DNA of 64,000 nucleotides, from the NCBI RefSeq assembly GCF_023702635.1, contig NZ_CP098455.1, positions 3,224,001-3,288,000 on the forward strand, given 5' to 3'. This document shows, in pieces, positions 52,146 through 61,174 of this stretch (its first letter is position 1; each line of letters starts with the position of its first letter). The position numbers were made by a program, and so were the translations under genes. Under the pieces are notes generated by a model that saw only the letters and a list, made by a program, of their open reading frames with translations, was not told where the DNA came from and did no database searches. Source of the DNA: Spongiibacter taiwanensis (GTDB taxonomy: Bacteria > Pseudomonadota > Gammaproteobacteria > Pseudomonadales > Spongiibacteraceae).

Positions 52146-53201
52146 ATGGACAAGCTCAGCGCCATTCCCACCAATGTGATTACCGGGTTCTTGGGGGTGG
52201 GTAAGTCAACCGCCATTCTGCACCTGCTCAAACAAAAGCCCGACAACGAACGCTGGGCCATTCTGGTCAACGAATTTGGTGAAGTCGGTATTGATGGCAA
52301 TCTGATCAGGGGCAGCGAGAGCGAAGCCGCTGGGGTATTTATCCGAGAGGTGCCTGGCGGCTGTATGTGCTGTGCGGCGGGTCTGCCGATGCAGATCGCT
52401 TTGAACCGGCTGCTGACCCACGCCCGGCCCCATCGTCTGTTGATCGAGCCAACCGGTTTAGGGCATCCGCAAGAGGTGCTGGCGGTGCTGTCTGCCGAGC
52501 ACTACCGAACGGTGCTGGATTTGCGCGCCACGATTACTCTGGTAGATGCCCGTAAGGTGGCCTCGCCGCGTTACACCGAGCATGCAACCTTTAATCAGCA
52601 ACTGGCGATTGCCGATGTGATTGTGGCCAACAAGGCCGACCAGTATCAGACGGATGACTTCCCCGCCTTACTGGATTTTCTGGAATTGCGTTTTGGCGAG
52701 CAGCAACTGGGGCTCAATAGTAAATCGGTGTTTCAGGTGAGCCACGGGGAGCTAGCGCTGGAGTGGCTCGCCGCACCGGCAAGTGAACATCAACGTGATA
52801 GCCACCATCATCACCACGGCGAACACGGTGATCAGCAAAATAGTGTGGAAGATCTTCCGCCGGTCGCCATTCCAGAAGCCGGCTTTGTCTGCATTGATAA
52901 TCAGGGGGAAGGCTTTGTTAGTCGCGGCTGGGTGTTTTCACCGGACTGGGTGTTTGATGCGCGCAGGCTCTATAACCTGCTCGTTGAGGTAGATGCTGAA
53001 CGGATCAAAGGGCTGTTTATCACCGAAGATGGCATAAAGGCTTTTAACAAAGCCGATGGCGTGGTGACCGAATATGAGTTGGACGACTGCCTGGACAGCC
53101 GCATCGAGTGTATTGCACTAGAGCAGAGCGCGCTAACCGATATGGAAAGCGCACTGTTTGATTGTGTTGTTCACAAGGCACCCGCGGTGGAGCAGGGCTG
53201 A
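52146..53201 (+). CDS. COG0523 (CobW-type) GTPase, zinc metallochaperone
   Basis: A 351-residue G3E GTPase. Walker A GFLGVGKST, the metal-binding CMCC motif in PGGCMCCAAG, and the guanine-specific NKAD are present. A His-rich linker (HHHHHGEHGD) joins the GTPase to the C-terminal CobW_C domain. Proteins such as YeiR and ZigA/ZagA deliver zinc under limitation, and the linker fits that job. It lies in the same region as zur but 165 bases after merC, so it may have its own promoter. Confidence 0.9.
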   Translation: MDKLSAIPTNVITGFLGVGKSTAILHLLKQKPDNERWAILVNEFGEVGIDGNLIRGSESEAAGVFIREVPGGCMCCAAGLPMQIALNRLLTHARPHRLLIEPTGLGHPQEVLAVLSAEHYRTVLDLRATITLVDARKVASPRYTEHATFNQQLAIADVIVANKADQYQTDDFPALLDFLELRFGEQQLGLNSKSVFQVSHGELALEWLAAPASEHQRDSHHHHHGEHGDQQNSVEDLPPVAIPEAGFVCIDNQGEGFVSRGWVFSPDWVFDARRLYNLLVEVDAERIKGLFITEDGIKAFNKADGVVTEYELDDCLDSRIECIALEQSALTDMESALFDCVVHKAPAVEQG

Positions 53202-53236
53202 ATCATCGGTGTAAAGCTCACGCTTCTGTGCAGGGT

Positions 53237-53818
53237 TTACTCTTCTGTATAGGGCTCTAGGCGATCAACCTTAATCGCGTAGGCGGCGGTGGCCATATCA
53301 TTTTCAATCAGTGTGGTGCGCAGTGTGCCGGACAGCCAATAGGGCTGGTATAGCGACTCCAGCTTGAAGCCCTTGGCATACTCTGCGTAAACAATCTGGT
53401 TGGGCGGCGGCGGTGGCACATGAATGCAGGCACCGAAATACGGAACCAGGAAAAATTTAGTGACCTGCTGCTGATTGGCACCAAATTCTAGCGGCACGAT
53501 AAAGCCCGGCATTCGAATCGCCTTGCCATCAAACTCAGGGACGACTCGCGTTGACACCAGCGCCTGTTCGTAGCGGCTGTCCCCCGGGGCGTCTAGTGCA
53601 GCCTTGATCTGGCTGGCAATTTCGTCTGCCTCAGAGCCATCTTCAATTTCGTTGTAAGTGTCGGGCGGGTTCAAAAACGCTTCCAGGTCGTCTTTGGGCA
53701 TGAGCTCCGTCCACTCGATGGTCTGGTAGTTGTCTTCGCCACGGGCCACATTTCCCAGCGCTGCCAGTAAGAAAAACAGCGCAATAGCAGCGAAATGGCG
53801 GGAATCAATGAAGGCCAA
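53237..53818 (-). CDS. DUF3299 exported protein
   Basis: A 193-residue protein with a signal peptide (hydrophobic AAIALFFLLAALG). The DUF3299 core is clear (MPGFIVPLEF, VPYFGACIHVPPPPPNQIVY). The TTG at 53818 is chosen since GAGGAG lies six bases before it and the signal peptide starts at once; an ATG at 53920 would add 34 uncharacteristic residues. It is divergent from the ABC genes. DUF3299 genes accompany DUF2796 and MacB-like ABC genes in zinc loci of marine gammaproteobacteria. Confidence 0.83.
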   Translation of the reverse strand: MAFIDSRHFAAIALFFLLAALGNVARGEDNYQTIEWTELMPKDDLEAFLNPPDTYNEIEDGSEADEIASQIKAALDAPGDSRYEQALVSTRVVPEFDGKAIRMPGFIVPLEFGANQQQVTKFFLVPYFGACIHVPPPPPNQIVYAEYAKGFKLESLYQPYWLSGTLRTTLIENDMATAAYAIKVDRLEPYTEE

Positions 53819-53922
53819 GGGGGTCTCCTCTAGATTGACAATGGCTGGGCCTGCGTTGGGCTGCCGGGCCACCAAACCATCGCTTCCATTCGTCTGCTGG
53901 GCGATGGCGTGTTGAGTCATTT

Positions 53923-53939
53923 ATGATACGTTATATCCC
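53923..53939. promoter_or_regulatory. Zur-like box 2
   Basis: ATGATAC-GTT-ATATCCC matches box 1 (ATGATAT-GTT-ATATCAT) at 14 of 17 positions. It lies between the divergent DUF3299 and ABC transporter genes, about 30 bases before the latter. Confidence 0.6.
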
Positions 53940-53968
53940 ATTTTGATACAGCAACAGGAGATCCGGTT

Positions 53969-54649
53969 TTGCTGCTTCGCATTCAAGACCTGCGCTTTTG
54001 CTATCCCAAGACGACACAAGCGGTGCTGGATATTCCGCGCTGGTCTTTGGACACGGGGGAGCGCGTCTTTCTCCACGGCCCCTCCGGTACGGGCAAATCC
54101 ACTTTACTCAAGCTGCTGGCGGGGCTGTTGGTTCCCAATGCCGGCAGTATTGCGATGCTGGGCCAACCGCTGGAATCCTTGCGCAGCAGCCAGCGCGATC
54201 GGTGGCGGGCTCGCCATCTCGGCTTTGTTTTTCAGCAATTCAATCTGATCCCGTATTTGAATGCCCTCGACAACATCCGCCTTGCCGCGCACTTTGGCCG
54301 TACCCGGCGCGGCGGCAGTGCCATCGCGTCTGACGCGGCGGCCTTGTTGAAGGCTTTGGGTCTGGATGATCGCTTTCAATATCGAGCCGCGGCGGAGTTA
54401 AGCATCGGCCAACAGCAGCGAGTTGCCATTGCCCGGGCCATGATTAATCAGCCGGAATTACTGATTGTCGATGAGCCCACATCCGCCCTCGATGGCAAAA
54501 ACCGTGGTGCGTTTATGGCGCTGCTGCACGAGCAGTTGGACCGGCACAACACGGCGGTGATTTTTGTCAGTCATGACATGAGCTTGGCAAATGGCTTTGG
54601 TCGAGTAGAAGCGCTGGACACCATCAACCAGCTCGGGAGGGGGCGCTGA
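53969..54649 (+). CDS. ABC transporter ATP-binding protein (LolD/MacB type)
   Basis: A 226-residue ATPase. Walker A GPSGTGKST, signature LSIGQQQR (variant of LSGGQ), Walker B LLIVDEPTSALD and the switch His in VSHD are present. The start is TTG at 53969, eight bases after CAGGAG. It is coupled to the permease gene by a one-base overlap (TGATG). By context it may take part in zinc uptake with the DUF2796 and DUF3299 proteins. Confidence 0.9.
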   Translation: MLLRIQDLRFCYPKTTQAVLDIPRWSLDTGERVFLHGPSGTGKSTLLKLLAGLLVPNAGSIAMLGQPLESLRSSQRDRWRARHLGFVFQQFNLIPYLNALDNIRLAAHFGRTRRGGSAIASDAAALLKALGLDDRFQYRAAAELSIGQQQRVAIARAMINQPELLIVDEPTSALDGKNRGAFMALLHEQLDRHNTAVIFVSHDMSLANGFGRVEALDTINQLGRGR

Positions 54650-55878
54650 TGTTTGTACGTCTGGCCCTGGCCAGTCTGCGCAGTCGCATGGGTTCGGTCC
54701 TGCTGACCTTTCTTGCCATCACCGTCAGCGTGTTCGTGCTGCTCGGTGTCGAGCAGATTCGCCATCAGTCCAAGAGTAGTTTCAGTAATACGGTTTCTGG
54801 AATTGATCTGATCGTGGGTGCCCGCACTGGCGATATTAATTTATTGCTGTACTCGGTGTTTCGCCTGGGTAATGCCACCAACAATATCAGTTGGCAGAGC
54901 TACCAAGACTTCGCAGCTAATCCCAATGTGGCCTGGACGATCCCCATCGCCCTTGGCGACTCCCATAAAGGCTTTCGGGTGATGGGCACAACAGCGGATT
55001 ACTTCACTCATTTTCGCTTCGGCCAAAACCGGCCGCTTGCCCTGGCGAGGGGCACACCTTTTGCCCAGCTTTATGATGTGGTGCTAGGGAGTGAGGTGGC
55101 TAAATCACTGGGCTATGAACTGGGCGATAAGTTGGTGCTAGCGCATGGTCTGGGCAGCACCAGCTTCAGCCTGCACAAGGACAAACCTTTTCAGGTTGTC
55201 GGTGTTTTGCAGGCGACCGGCACGCCGGTAGACCAGACCTTGCATGTCAGTTTAGAAGCCATAGAGGCCATCCACTTGGGCTGGCAAAACGGGGTTAACG
55301 TGCCGGGTGCGGCCCGTGTCGGGCCCAGTGAGAAAGACCTGACTCCCGAAACCATCACGGCGTTTATGGTGGGCCTTAAGTCCAAGCTGGCGATCTTCCG
55401 TTTACAGCGAGCTATCAATACCTACCCCGATGAGCCCCTGCAGGCCATTTTGCCCGGGGTGACCCTGACCCAGCTTTGGCAGATGATGGCAGCCATGGAA
55501 AACACCCTGCGGCTGATTGCTGCGCTGGTATTGCTGGCGTCGCTGTTGGGCTTGGCTGCAATGCTGCTGGCGTCGATAAAAGAACGACAGGGCGAGATTG
55601 CCGTGATGCGGGCCATCGGCGCACCGCCTCGGTTTATATTTGCGCTGATTCAGGCAGAGGCTTTGCTGATCACGCTGGGTAGTATCGTGGTGGCGAATTT
55701 GCTGCTCGCACTGGGTATTGCAGTTGCTGGCAATTTCTTGGCCGAGCGTTACAGCCTGTTTATCGACAGCCATCTACTGACGCCGCAGCTGGCGGTGCAG
55801 ATGGGCGGGATTTTGGTCAGTGCCTGGATCGTGAGCGTGGTACCGGGAGTTAGCGCCTATCGGCGGGCTTTATCTTAA
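54649..55878 (+). CDS. ABC transporter permease (FtsX/MacB fold)
   Basis: A 409-residue inner-membrane protein: one N-terminal helix (LLTFLAITVSVFVLLGV), a large periplasmic MacB_PCD-like domain (about residues 40-270) and three C-terminal helices of the FtsX domain (REGEIAVMRAIGA-like region KERQGEIAVMRAIGAPPRF). It pairs with the ATPase upstream. Such systems use mechanical force across the envelope; its actual cargo is unproven. Confidence 0.88.
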   Translation: MFVRLALASLRSRMGSVLLTFLAITVSVFVLLGVEQIRHQSKSSFSNTVSGIDLIVGARTGDINLLLYSVFRLGNATNNISWQSYQDFAANPNVAWTIPIALGDSHKGFRVMGTTADYFTHFRFGQNRPLALARGTPFAQLYDVVLGSEVAKSLGYELGDKLVLAHGLGSTSFSLHKDKPFQVVGVLQATGTPVDQTLHVSLEAIEAIHLGWQNGVNVPGAARVGPSEKDLTPETITAFMVGLKSKLAIFRLQRAINTYPDEPLQAILPGVTLTQLWQMMAAMENTLRLIAALVLLASLLGLAAMLLASIKERQGEIAVMRAIGAPPRFIFALIQAEALLITLGSIVVANLLLALGIAVAGNFLAERYSLFIDSHLLTPQLAVQMGGILVSAWIVSVVPGVSAYRRALS

Positions 55879-56290
55879 TTTCGAGTGCGGCGGTAGTGCG
55901 AGGTGGTGGGGCGAGAAGGTGGCGCGACGAGATGGTGGCGCGACGAGATGGAGAAAGCCCAGTGATTTAAGGCGCTTGTTGCGTGGCATCGGTTATCAGA
56001 GGGTTTGGCTAAAACTCCTGGTCTTCGTCAGCCCAGCGATAGCAGTTTCGCGACGGGTTCTTTTCGTCAGGCACTGGTCCTCGGATGGCACTCCGCTTGG
56101 GCCGGAGTAAATTGGCGAAGTAGGCAACAATGCGTGCGAGCATGGCGTTTCTCTCCAGCAAAAAAACTAGAACCGGTACGGCGAGTTCACCTTTTTCGAT
56201 CAGCGCTGCAGCGGTTGTGCTTCTCACGTCCAGTTCCTGAGCGCGTACGTAGGAGTCGGCAGTAACGACGACTAGACGCTAGGGTGACAG
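55879..56290. other. Mostly non-coding region with short direct repeat
   Basis: About 410 bases. Near 55915-55950 the segment GGTGGCGCGACGAGATGG occurs twice in tandem with small changes. One possible 44-codon gene lies on the reverse strand (listed next). Otherwise nothing recognised. Confidence 0.4.
56009..56143 (-). CDS. Possible 44-residue small protein
   Basis: An ATG at 56143, nine bases after GGAG, opens a 44-codon frame. The product starts MLARIVAYFANLLRPKRSA and has a short amphipathic N-terminal helix and a polar, Arg-rich tail. No family was recognised. It is included because of the ribosome site and ordinary codon use; it may be spurious. Confidence 0.35.
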   Translation of the reverse strand: MLARIVAYFANLLRPKRSAIRGPVPDEKNPSRNCYRWADEDQEF

Positions 56291-56542
56291 ATGCGTAAAT
56301 CATCAGAGGATGTGTCGCGGCTTATTGAGATGGCCTGGGAAGACCGAACGCCATTTGAAGCCATCGAACATAATTTTGGTATGTCGGAGGCGGAGACGAT
56401 TACGTTCATGCGCCGTCACATGAAGGGCAGTGCCTTTCGGCTGTGGCGACAGCGCGTTACTGGGCGCAAAACCAAGCATCTGAAATTGCGCAGCCCCGAC
56501 GTGAGTCGAGGCTATTGTCCCACGCAGTATAAGAGCCGGTGA
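56291..56542 (+). CDS. TIGR03643/DUF2805 family small protein
   Basis: An 83-residue protein with the family core LIEMAWEDRTPFEAIEHNFG, MSEAETITFMRRHM and FRLWRQRVTGRKTKH. It is a helix-turn-helix-like small protein often found beside photolyase or cryptochrome genes. No photolyase lies in this window. Function unknown. Confidence 0.82.
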   Translation: MRKSSEDVSRLIEMAWEDRTPFEAIEHNFGMSEAETITFMRRHMKGSAFRLWRQRVTGRKTKHLKLRSPDVSRGYCPTQYKSR

Positions 56543-56569
56543 ACACCGGAATTTTCCGCCGCAAGATGA

Positions 56570-56848
56570 TCAACGCGACGATAGCTCATCCTTTATTGCG
56601 GCGAGGTCCTGCTGTAGAGATTTCAGGGCGGCTTTGTCTTCGGTAGAAAAAACGAGCGTGTTATGAAAATTAACCGTGACGGCAGCGTGGGCGTTCTCCA
56701 ATGTGATGGTGTAGCCGTCGAAGCCCATAGAGGCGCTGAGTGGTCCGAAGGTCCTGCCGTCGATGCCGTCCACGGCTTTGCCATTGTCAAAAATCCATTG
56801 AAAGGCGCGAAGTAGGTCGGCCGCTTTAAATGGCGATTCGTTAGTCAT
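56570..56848 (-). CDS. Small hypothetical protein
   Basis: A 92-residue acidic protein without signal or membrane segment (MTNESPFKAADLLRAFQWIF at the start, a coiled tail LKSLQQDLAAIKDELSSR at the end). No family recognised. It lies on the same strand as the DCC protein and FolE and may share their operon. Confidence 0.6.
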   Translation of the reverse strand: MTNESPFKAADLLRAFQWIFDNGKAVDGIDGRTFGPLSASMGFDGYTITLENAHAAVTVNFHNTLVFSTEDKAALKSLQQDLAAIKDELSSR

Positions 56849-56937
56849 AGTGAATAGGCGCCTGCGATGTCAGCCTGAAGGCAAAAGGTGAATATCGCTA
56901 TGGGGAAAGTCATGGCGTACTCACCGATTCGATGTTG

Positions 56938-57351
56938 CTATTGATTTGCGCTGCGTTGGTGGTACCGCTGTTCATATCTTCGAATGGCCCATCTATTGTA
57001 AACCCAATGGGCGACAGTGGAGATGACAGGCCATCGCAGAATACCCACTAGCAGACGGAGCCTTGTGTGCTCCCATGCGATGATGTTGGCTTCAAGGCCT
57101 TTTACAACGTCGCCATTTGGCTTGATCAGATGTAAGGATTTGAGCATGTCCGGTAAGGATAGCCCAGGAGGAAGGTTGTCTGCCTTGTGCAGGTCGACAA
57201 GCGTCAGTTGCGCGCCTTTGGCTTTTTCCAGCACAGCGATTTCCCGACGGCATAGCGGGCAGGTACCGTCGTAATAAAGTCTGTCGCAATTCTTATCTGG
57301 TGCCGTCAACGTTACGCCCGGTTGTACTACGGTCGAAGGGTTAGCAATCAA
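56938..57351 (-). CDS. DCC-family (DUF393) thiol-disulfide oxidoreductase-like protein
   Basis: A 137-residue protein with the signature YYDGTCPLCRREIAVLEK, in which D-G-x-C-P-x-C mimics a thioredoxin active site, and the later NIIAWEHTRL and VYNRWAIRRY. It lies 30 bases after folE on the same strand. DCC proteins often accompany photolyase, cryptochrome and folE genes in marine gammaproteobacteria. Confidence 0.85.
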   Translation of the reverse strand: MIANPSTVVQPGVTLTAPDKNCDRLYYDGTCPLCRREIAVLEKAKGAQLTLVDLHKADNLPPGLSLPDMLKSLHLIKPNGDVVKGLEANIIAWEHTRLRLLVGILRWPVISTVAHWVYNRWAIRRYEQRYHQRSANQ

Positions 57352-57381
57352 CGCAGTGCGCGGATGTTGCTCGCAATGGTG

Positions 57382-58059
57382 CTAGGAAAAGAATTCAGTA
57401 CGAGTGCGAATATCTGACTTGAAAACCCCGCCGAGGGCGGTGGTTTGGGTGTTTGAATTCGCGTCCTTCACGCCTCTGGCTTTCACGCAGTAGTGCGTCG
57501 CATTAATACTCAAGGCAACGTTCTCTGTGTTGAGCAGCGTCTGCAATGCGACCAGAATCTGGCGGGCGAGGCGCTCTTGCACTTGCGGCCGTTGAGCAAA
57601 GAAGTGCACCAGGCGATTAATTTTGCTCAGCCCGATAATGCGATCCTCGGGAATGTAAGCAACTCGCGCGACGCCATCAATAGTGACGAAATGGTGCTCA
57701 CAGGTACTGGTCAGGCTGATGTCTTTAATCATGACCATCTCATCAAGCTGCATTTTGTTTTCAATGCTGGTGATTTTGGGAAACTGCTCGTAATCCAGCC
57801 CGCCAAAAATTTCGTCGAGGTACATTTTCGCGATTCTGTGGGGCGTTTCGCACAGGCTGTCGTCGCTCAGATCGAGGCCGAGTGCCGTCATGATCCCAGC
57901 GAAGTTTTCTTTGATTTGGTCGTACTTTTGCTGATGGCTAAGGTGGTTTTCAATGAGCGGCGTCTCCAAACCGGCCGAGATAAGCGCGTTTCTGACGGCC
58001 AGGGCTTCCTCTGAAATCTTAGAGGGGGGCACGTGATATTTTTCTGCGTTAGACGCCAT
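57382..58059 (-). CDS. folE: GTP cyclohydrolase I
   Basis: A 225-residue type I enzyme. It has the zinc ligands in [13 protein letters not shown] and HYCVKARGV, the substrate loop [17 protein letters not shown] and the end [11 protein letters not shown]. It converts GTP to dihydroneopterin triphosphate for folate or pterin cofactors. The neighbouring TIGR03643 and DCC genes are frequent partners of folE copies linked to photolyase chromophore (MTHF) supply, so this may be an auxiliary copy. Confidence 0.92.
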   Translation of the reverse strand: MASNAEKYHVPPSKISEEALAVRNALISAGLETPLIENHLSHQQKYDQIKENFAGIMTALGLDLSDDSLCETPHRIAKMYLDEIFGGLDYEQFPKITSIENKMQLDEMVMIKDISLTSTCEHHFVTIDGVARVAYIPEDRIIGLSKINRLVHFFAQRPQVQERLARQILVALQTLLNTENVALSINATHYCVKARGVKDANSNTQTTALGGVFKSDIRTRTEFFS

Positions 58060-58425
58060 AGGACCACTCCGAGTTTTGATTAATGTACGCGCTTTTGTTC
58101 TCGGTGGTTTTCACAGCGGCGTAAATTATTGGGGATTGGATCGTCCCGCGCTGTTTTGAGCGTCGGCATCATTTGCGTCGTTTTTTGAACCAAAAGACAA
58201 TGGCAATATCGCTCGAGTTAATGATTGAGGGCATGGAGAGCGCGGATGCTGTGCAACAGGTGTGGGAAGTATGACTGCGCAAGCGGCGCACGCGAGTTTG
58301 ATAGTCTTGTTCCTGACAGCGTAATGTGGCTGGGTTTTGAAAGCATAATTTGACCATGTTGCCATTCACAGGCAAGTAAGCTAATTTAGCAAAATTATAT
58401 AAAAAGATAGCGTGCCTGGACCAAA
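58060..58425. other. Intergenic region, no gene seen
   Basis: About 365 bases between divergent folE and the defence island. An AT-rich stretch (TTAGCAAAATTATATAAAAA) just before 58426 probably holds the promoter of the island. A reverse-strand frame at 58126-58365 has no family signal and is not accepted. Confidence 0.4.
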
Positions 58426-58665
58426 ATGACTGAAAACGACATCTACCAGAGTATCAAACAGGTGCTAGCGGCGGCGCCGCGGAATCAATACACCGTGGAA
58501 ATGCATTTGCAAATGCTGAAATACGCCGATGCCTTGAAAACGGTCACCTCCAAAGAGTTTTGCGAAGGCGTAGGTTTAAAACCCAGCTTTGGCACGGAAT
58601 TCAGCAAAATGCGTAATCTCACTCAGCGTTTAAAAGCGGCAGGGCTCGACACCACTCTGCTGTAG
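58426..58665 (+). CDS. Small HTH-like protein leading the type I R-M operon
   Basis: A 79-residue protein with a helical pattern (TVEMHLQMLKYADALKTVTS, then EFCEGVGLKPSFGTEFSKM) that suggests a small DNA-binding or regulatory domain. It lies 38 bases before hsdM. Comparable small genes precede hsdM in some gammaproteobacterial type I systems, where a control role is plausible but unproven. Confidence 0.7.
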   Translation: MTENDIYQSIKQVLAAAPRNQYTVEMHLQMLKYADALKTVTSKEFCEGVGLKPSFGTEFSKMRNLTQRLKAAGLDTTLL

Positions 58666-58703
58666 ACGCTCATCTTCAACACCAGAATGTAACGGAAGCC
58701 TGT

Positions 58704-61174
58704 ATGGCCATTAAGAAAACCGAGCTTTATTCCTCGCTGTGGGCGAGCTGTGACGAGCTGCGCGCGGCATGGATGCCAGTCAGTACAAAGACTATGTGCT
58801 GACCCTGTTGTTTATGAAGTATGTGTCCGATAAATACAAAGGCGACCCTTACGGCATGATTGTGGTGCCCAAGGGCGCCAGTTTTGACGATATGGTGGCC
58901 CTCAAGGGCGACAAGGAGATCGGCGACAAGGTCAATAAAATCATCGGGGCTCTGGCGGAGGAGAACGACCTTAAAGGCGTGATCGATGTTGCCGACTTTA
59001 ACGATGAGGACAAGCTCGGTAAGGGCAAGGAAATGGTCGACCGGCTGCAAAAGCTGATCGGTATTTTCGAGGGCCTGGATCTGTCCGCCAACCGCGCCGA
59101 TGGCGACGACTTACTGGGGGATGCCTACGAATACCTGATGCGCCACTTTGCCACGGAGTCGGGCAAGTCCAAGGGCCAGTTTTATACGCCTTCTGAAGTG
59201 TCACGCATTCTGGCAAAAGTGATCGGGATTTGCGCCGATACTCCGCAGGATGCAACGGTATACGACCCTACCTGTGGCTCGGGCTCGCTGCTGCTGAAAG
59301 CCAGCGATGAAGCACCGCGCGGGCTGTCTATCTTCGGGCAGGAGATGGATAACGCCACCAGCGCCCTGGCGCGGATGAATATGATTCTACACAACACTGC
59401 CACCGCCAAAATCTGGAAGGGCAACACCATCTCCGAGCCCCAGTGGAAGGACGGCAATGGCCAGCTTAAAACCTTTGACTTTGCCGTGGCCAACCCGCCG
59501 TTCTCCAATAAAAACTGGACCAGCGGCATCAACCCGGCCGAGGACGAGTTTAATCGCTTTACCTGGGGCATTCCGCCGGAGAAAAACGGCGACTACACCT
59601 TTTTACTGCATATTCTCAAAAGCCTGAAAAGCACCGGCAAGGGCGCAGTGATTTTGCCCCACGGGGTGTTGTTCCGTGGTAATGCCGAAGCCCGCATTCG
59701 GGAGAACCTGATCAAACAGGGCTATATCAAGGGTATTATCGGACTGCCTGCCAATCTGTTTTATGGCACCGGCATTCCCGCCTGCATAATTGTGATCGAC
59801 AAAGAAAACGCCGCCCATCGCAAAGGCATCTTTATGATCGATGCCAGCAAAGGCTTTATGAAAGACGGCAACAAAAACCGGTTGCGCAGTCAGGATATTC
59901 ACAAAATTGTTGATGTGTTTACCAAGCAACTGGAGTTGCCCCGCTACAGCCGCGTGGTGCCATTGGCCGAGGTAGCCGGGAATGACTACAACCTGAATAT
60001 TCCCCGCTATATCGATTCCAGCGAGCCCGAAGACCTGCACGACCTTAGTGCCCACCTGCAGGGCGGCATTCCGAACCGGGACATTGACGCTCTGGAGCAT
60101 TACTGGCAGGTCTTCCCCAGTATTCGCGCCACGCTGTTTGCAGCAGATCGTAAAGGTTATAGCCAGGCGCTGGTCAAGGCCAGCGATGTGAAAAGCCGCA
60201 TTTTGAGTCACCCTGAATTCAAACGCTTTGCCGCTGACAGCCTCAAGCCTTTTGAGGCCTGGTGTCAGCGGGTTGATGTAAAAGCCATTCCATTTGGGAG
60301 TGCCGGATCGCTGTCTTCTGGCGATCCGGCATACCGTCCAGCCATGGACACCAACCCCAAGGCCATTATCCATCGCATCAGTGAAGACCTACTGGAGAGC
60401 TACAGTCAGGTTCCCCTGCTCAGTAAATACGATATCTACCAGATTCTGATGGATTACTGGGCTGAGCAGATGCAGGACGATGTCTATGTGCTGACGCAGG
60501 ACGGTTGGGCCGCAGGAAAAATGCTGCGGGAGCTGGTTGCTAAAAAGGGCGAGAAGCTGAAAGAAACGCCGGATCTGGTCATTAACAAAGGCAAATACAA
60601 AGCCGAGCTGATTCCGCCTAATCTTATTATTGCCCGCTACTTTACCAGTGAACAGGCCGAAATCGACCGCCTGCAGACTGAGCTCGATAGCGCCAGCCAA
60701 GCGCTGGAAAGCTTTATTGAAGAAAATACGGCTGGCGACGAAGGGCTGTTAAATGATGCCCTGAATGATAAAGACAAAGTCACCAAAGCTACCGTGACTG
60801 CTAGATTGAAGCTGTCCATTGATGCCGAGGAAAAGGCCGCGCTGAAAAAGGTCAGAAGGCTATTTGATGCAGAAGCAGAAGCCAAAAAGGTGTTGAAGGC
60901 TGCTCAAGACGCATTGGATCTGGCGGTGTTTAAACACTACCCACAACTCACAGAAACCGAGATTCAAAACCTGATCGTTGCCGATAAATGGCAGGCTACC
61001 TTGCAGGCCAATATTATCGCCGAGATTGAGCGAGTGACCCAGCGGATGGCTAATCGAGTGAAGGAGCTGGAGGAGCGCTACGCAGAACCTTTGCCGAAGA
61101 TCAGTCAGTCGGTGGAGGCCCTAAGTGAAAAGGTGGCTGGCCACTTAAAAGCCATGGGCTTGGAGTGGGTGTGA
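58704..61174 (+). CDS. hsdM: HsdM: type I restriction-modification DNA methyltransferase subunit, apparent frameshift near 58760
   Basis: The natural start is the ATG at 58704 (MAIKKTELYSSLWASCDELR), but this frame shifts at about 58760: the conserved continuation, MDASQYKDYVLTLLFMKYVS, lies in another frame from 58769. One base appears missing in CTGCGCGCGGCATGG. From 58769 there are 801 residues with the SAM motif DPTCGSGSLLLKA, the catalytic NPPF of N6-adenine methylases (FDFAVANPPFSNKNW), and a long C-terminal coiled region. Translation from 58769 would lose about 22 N-terminal residues. A perfect palindrome is inserted in frame at 60301-60331. The gene overlaps hsdS (TGATG). Confidence 0.88.
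60301..60331. repeat. REP-like palindrome inserted in frame in hsdM
   Basis: TGCCGGATCGC (60301-60311), nine bases, GCGATCCGGCA (60321-60331): perfect 11-base arms. The core CCGGATCGC is shared with the repeats at 15.3 and 15.7 kb. It encodes a Gly/Ser/Pro-rich loop (GSAGSLSSGDPAYRP) in HsdM. Confidence 0.65.

Noticed and set aside
58126-58365. 79-codon reverse frame upstream of folE
   Set aside because: Low similarity to any pattern I know, no ribosome site, and it lies in a likely promoter region.
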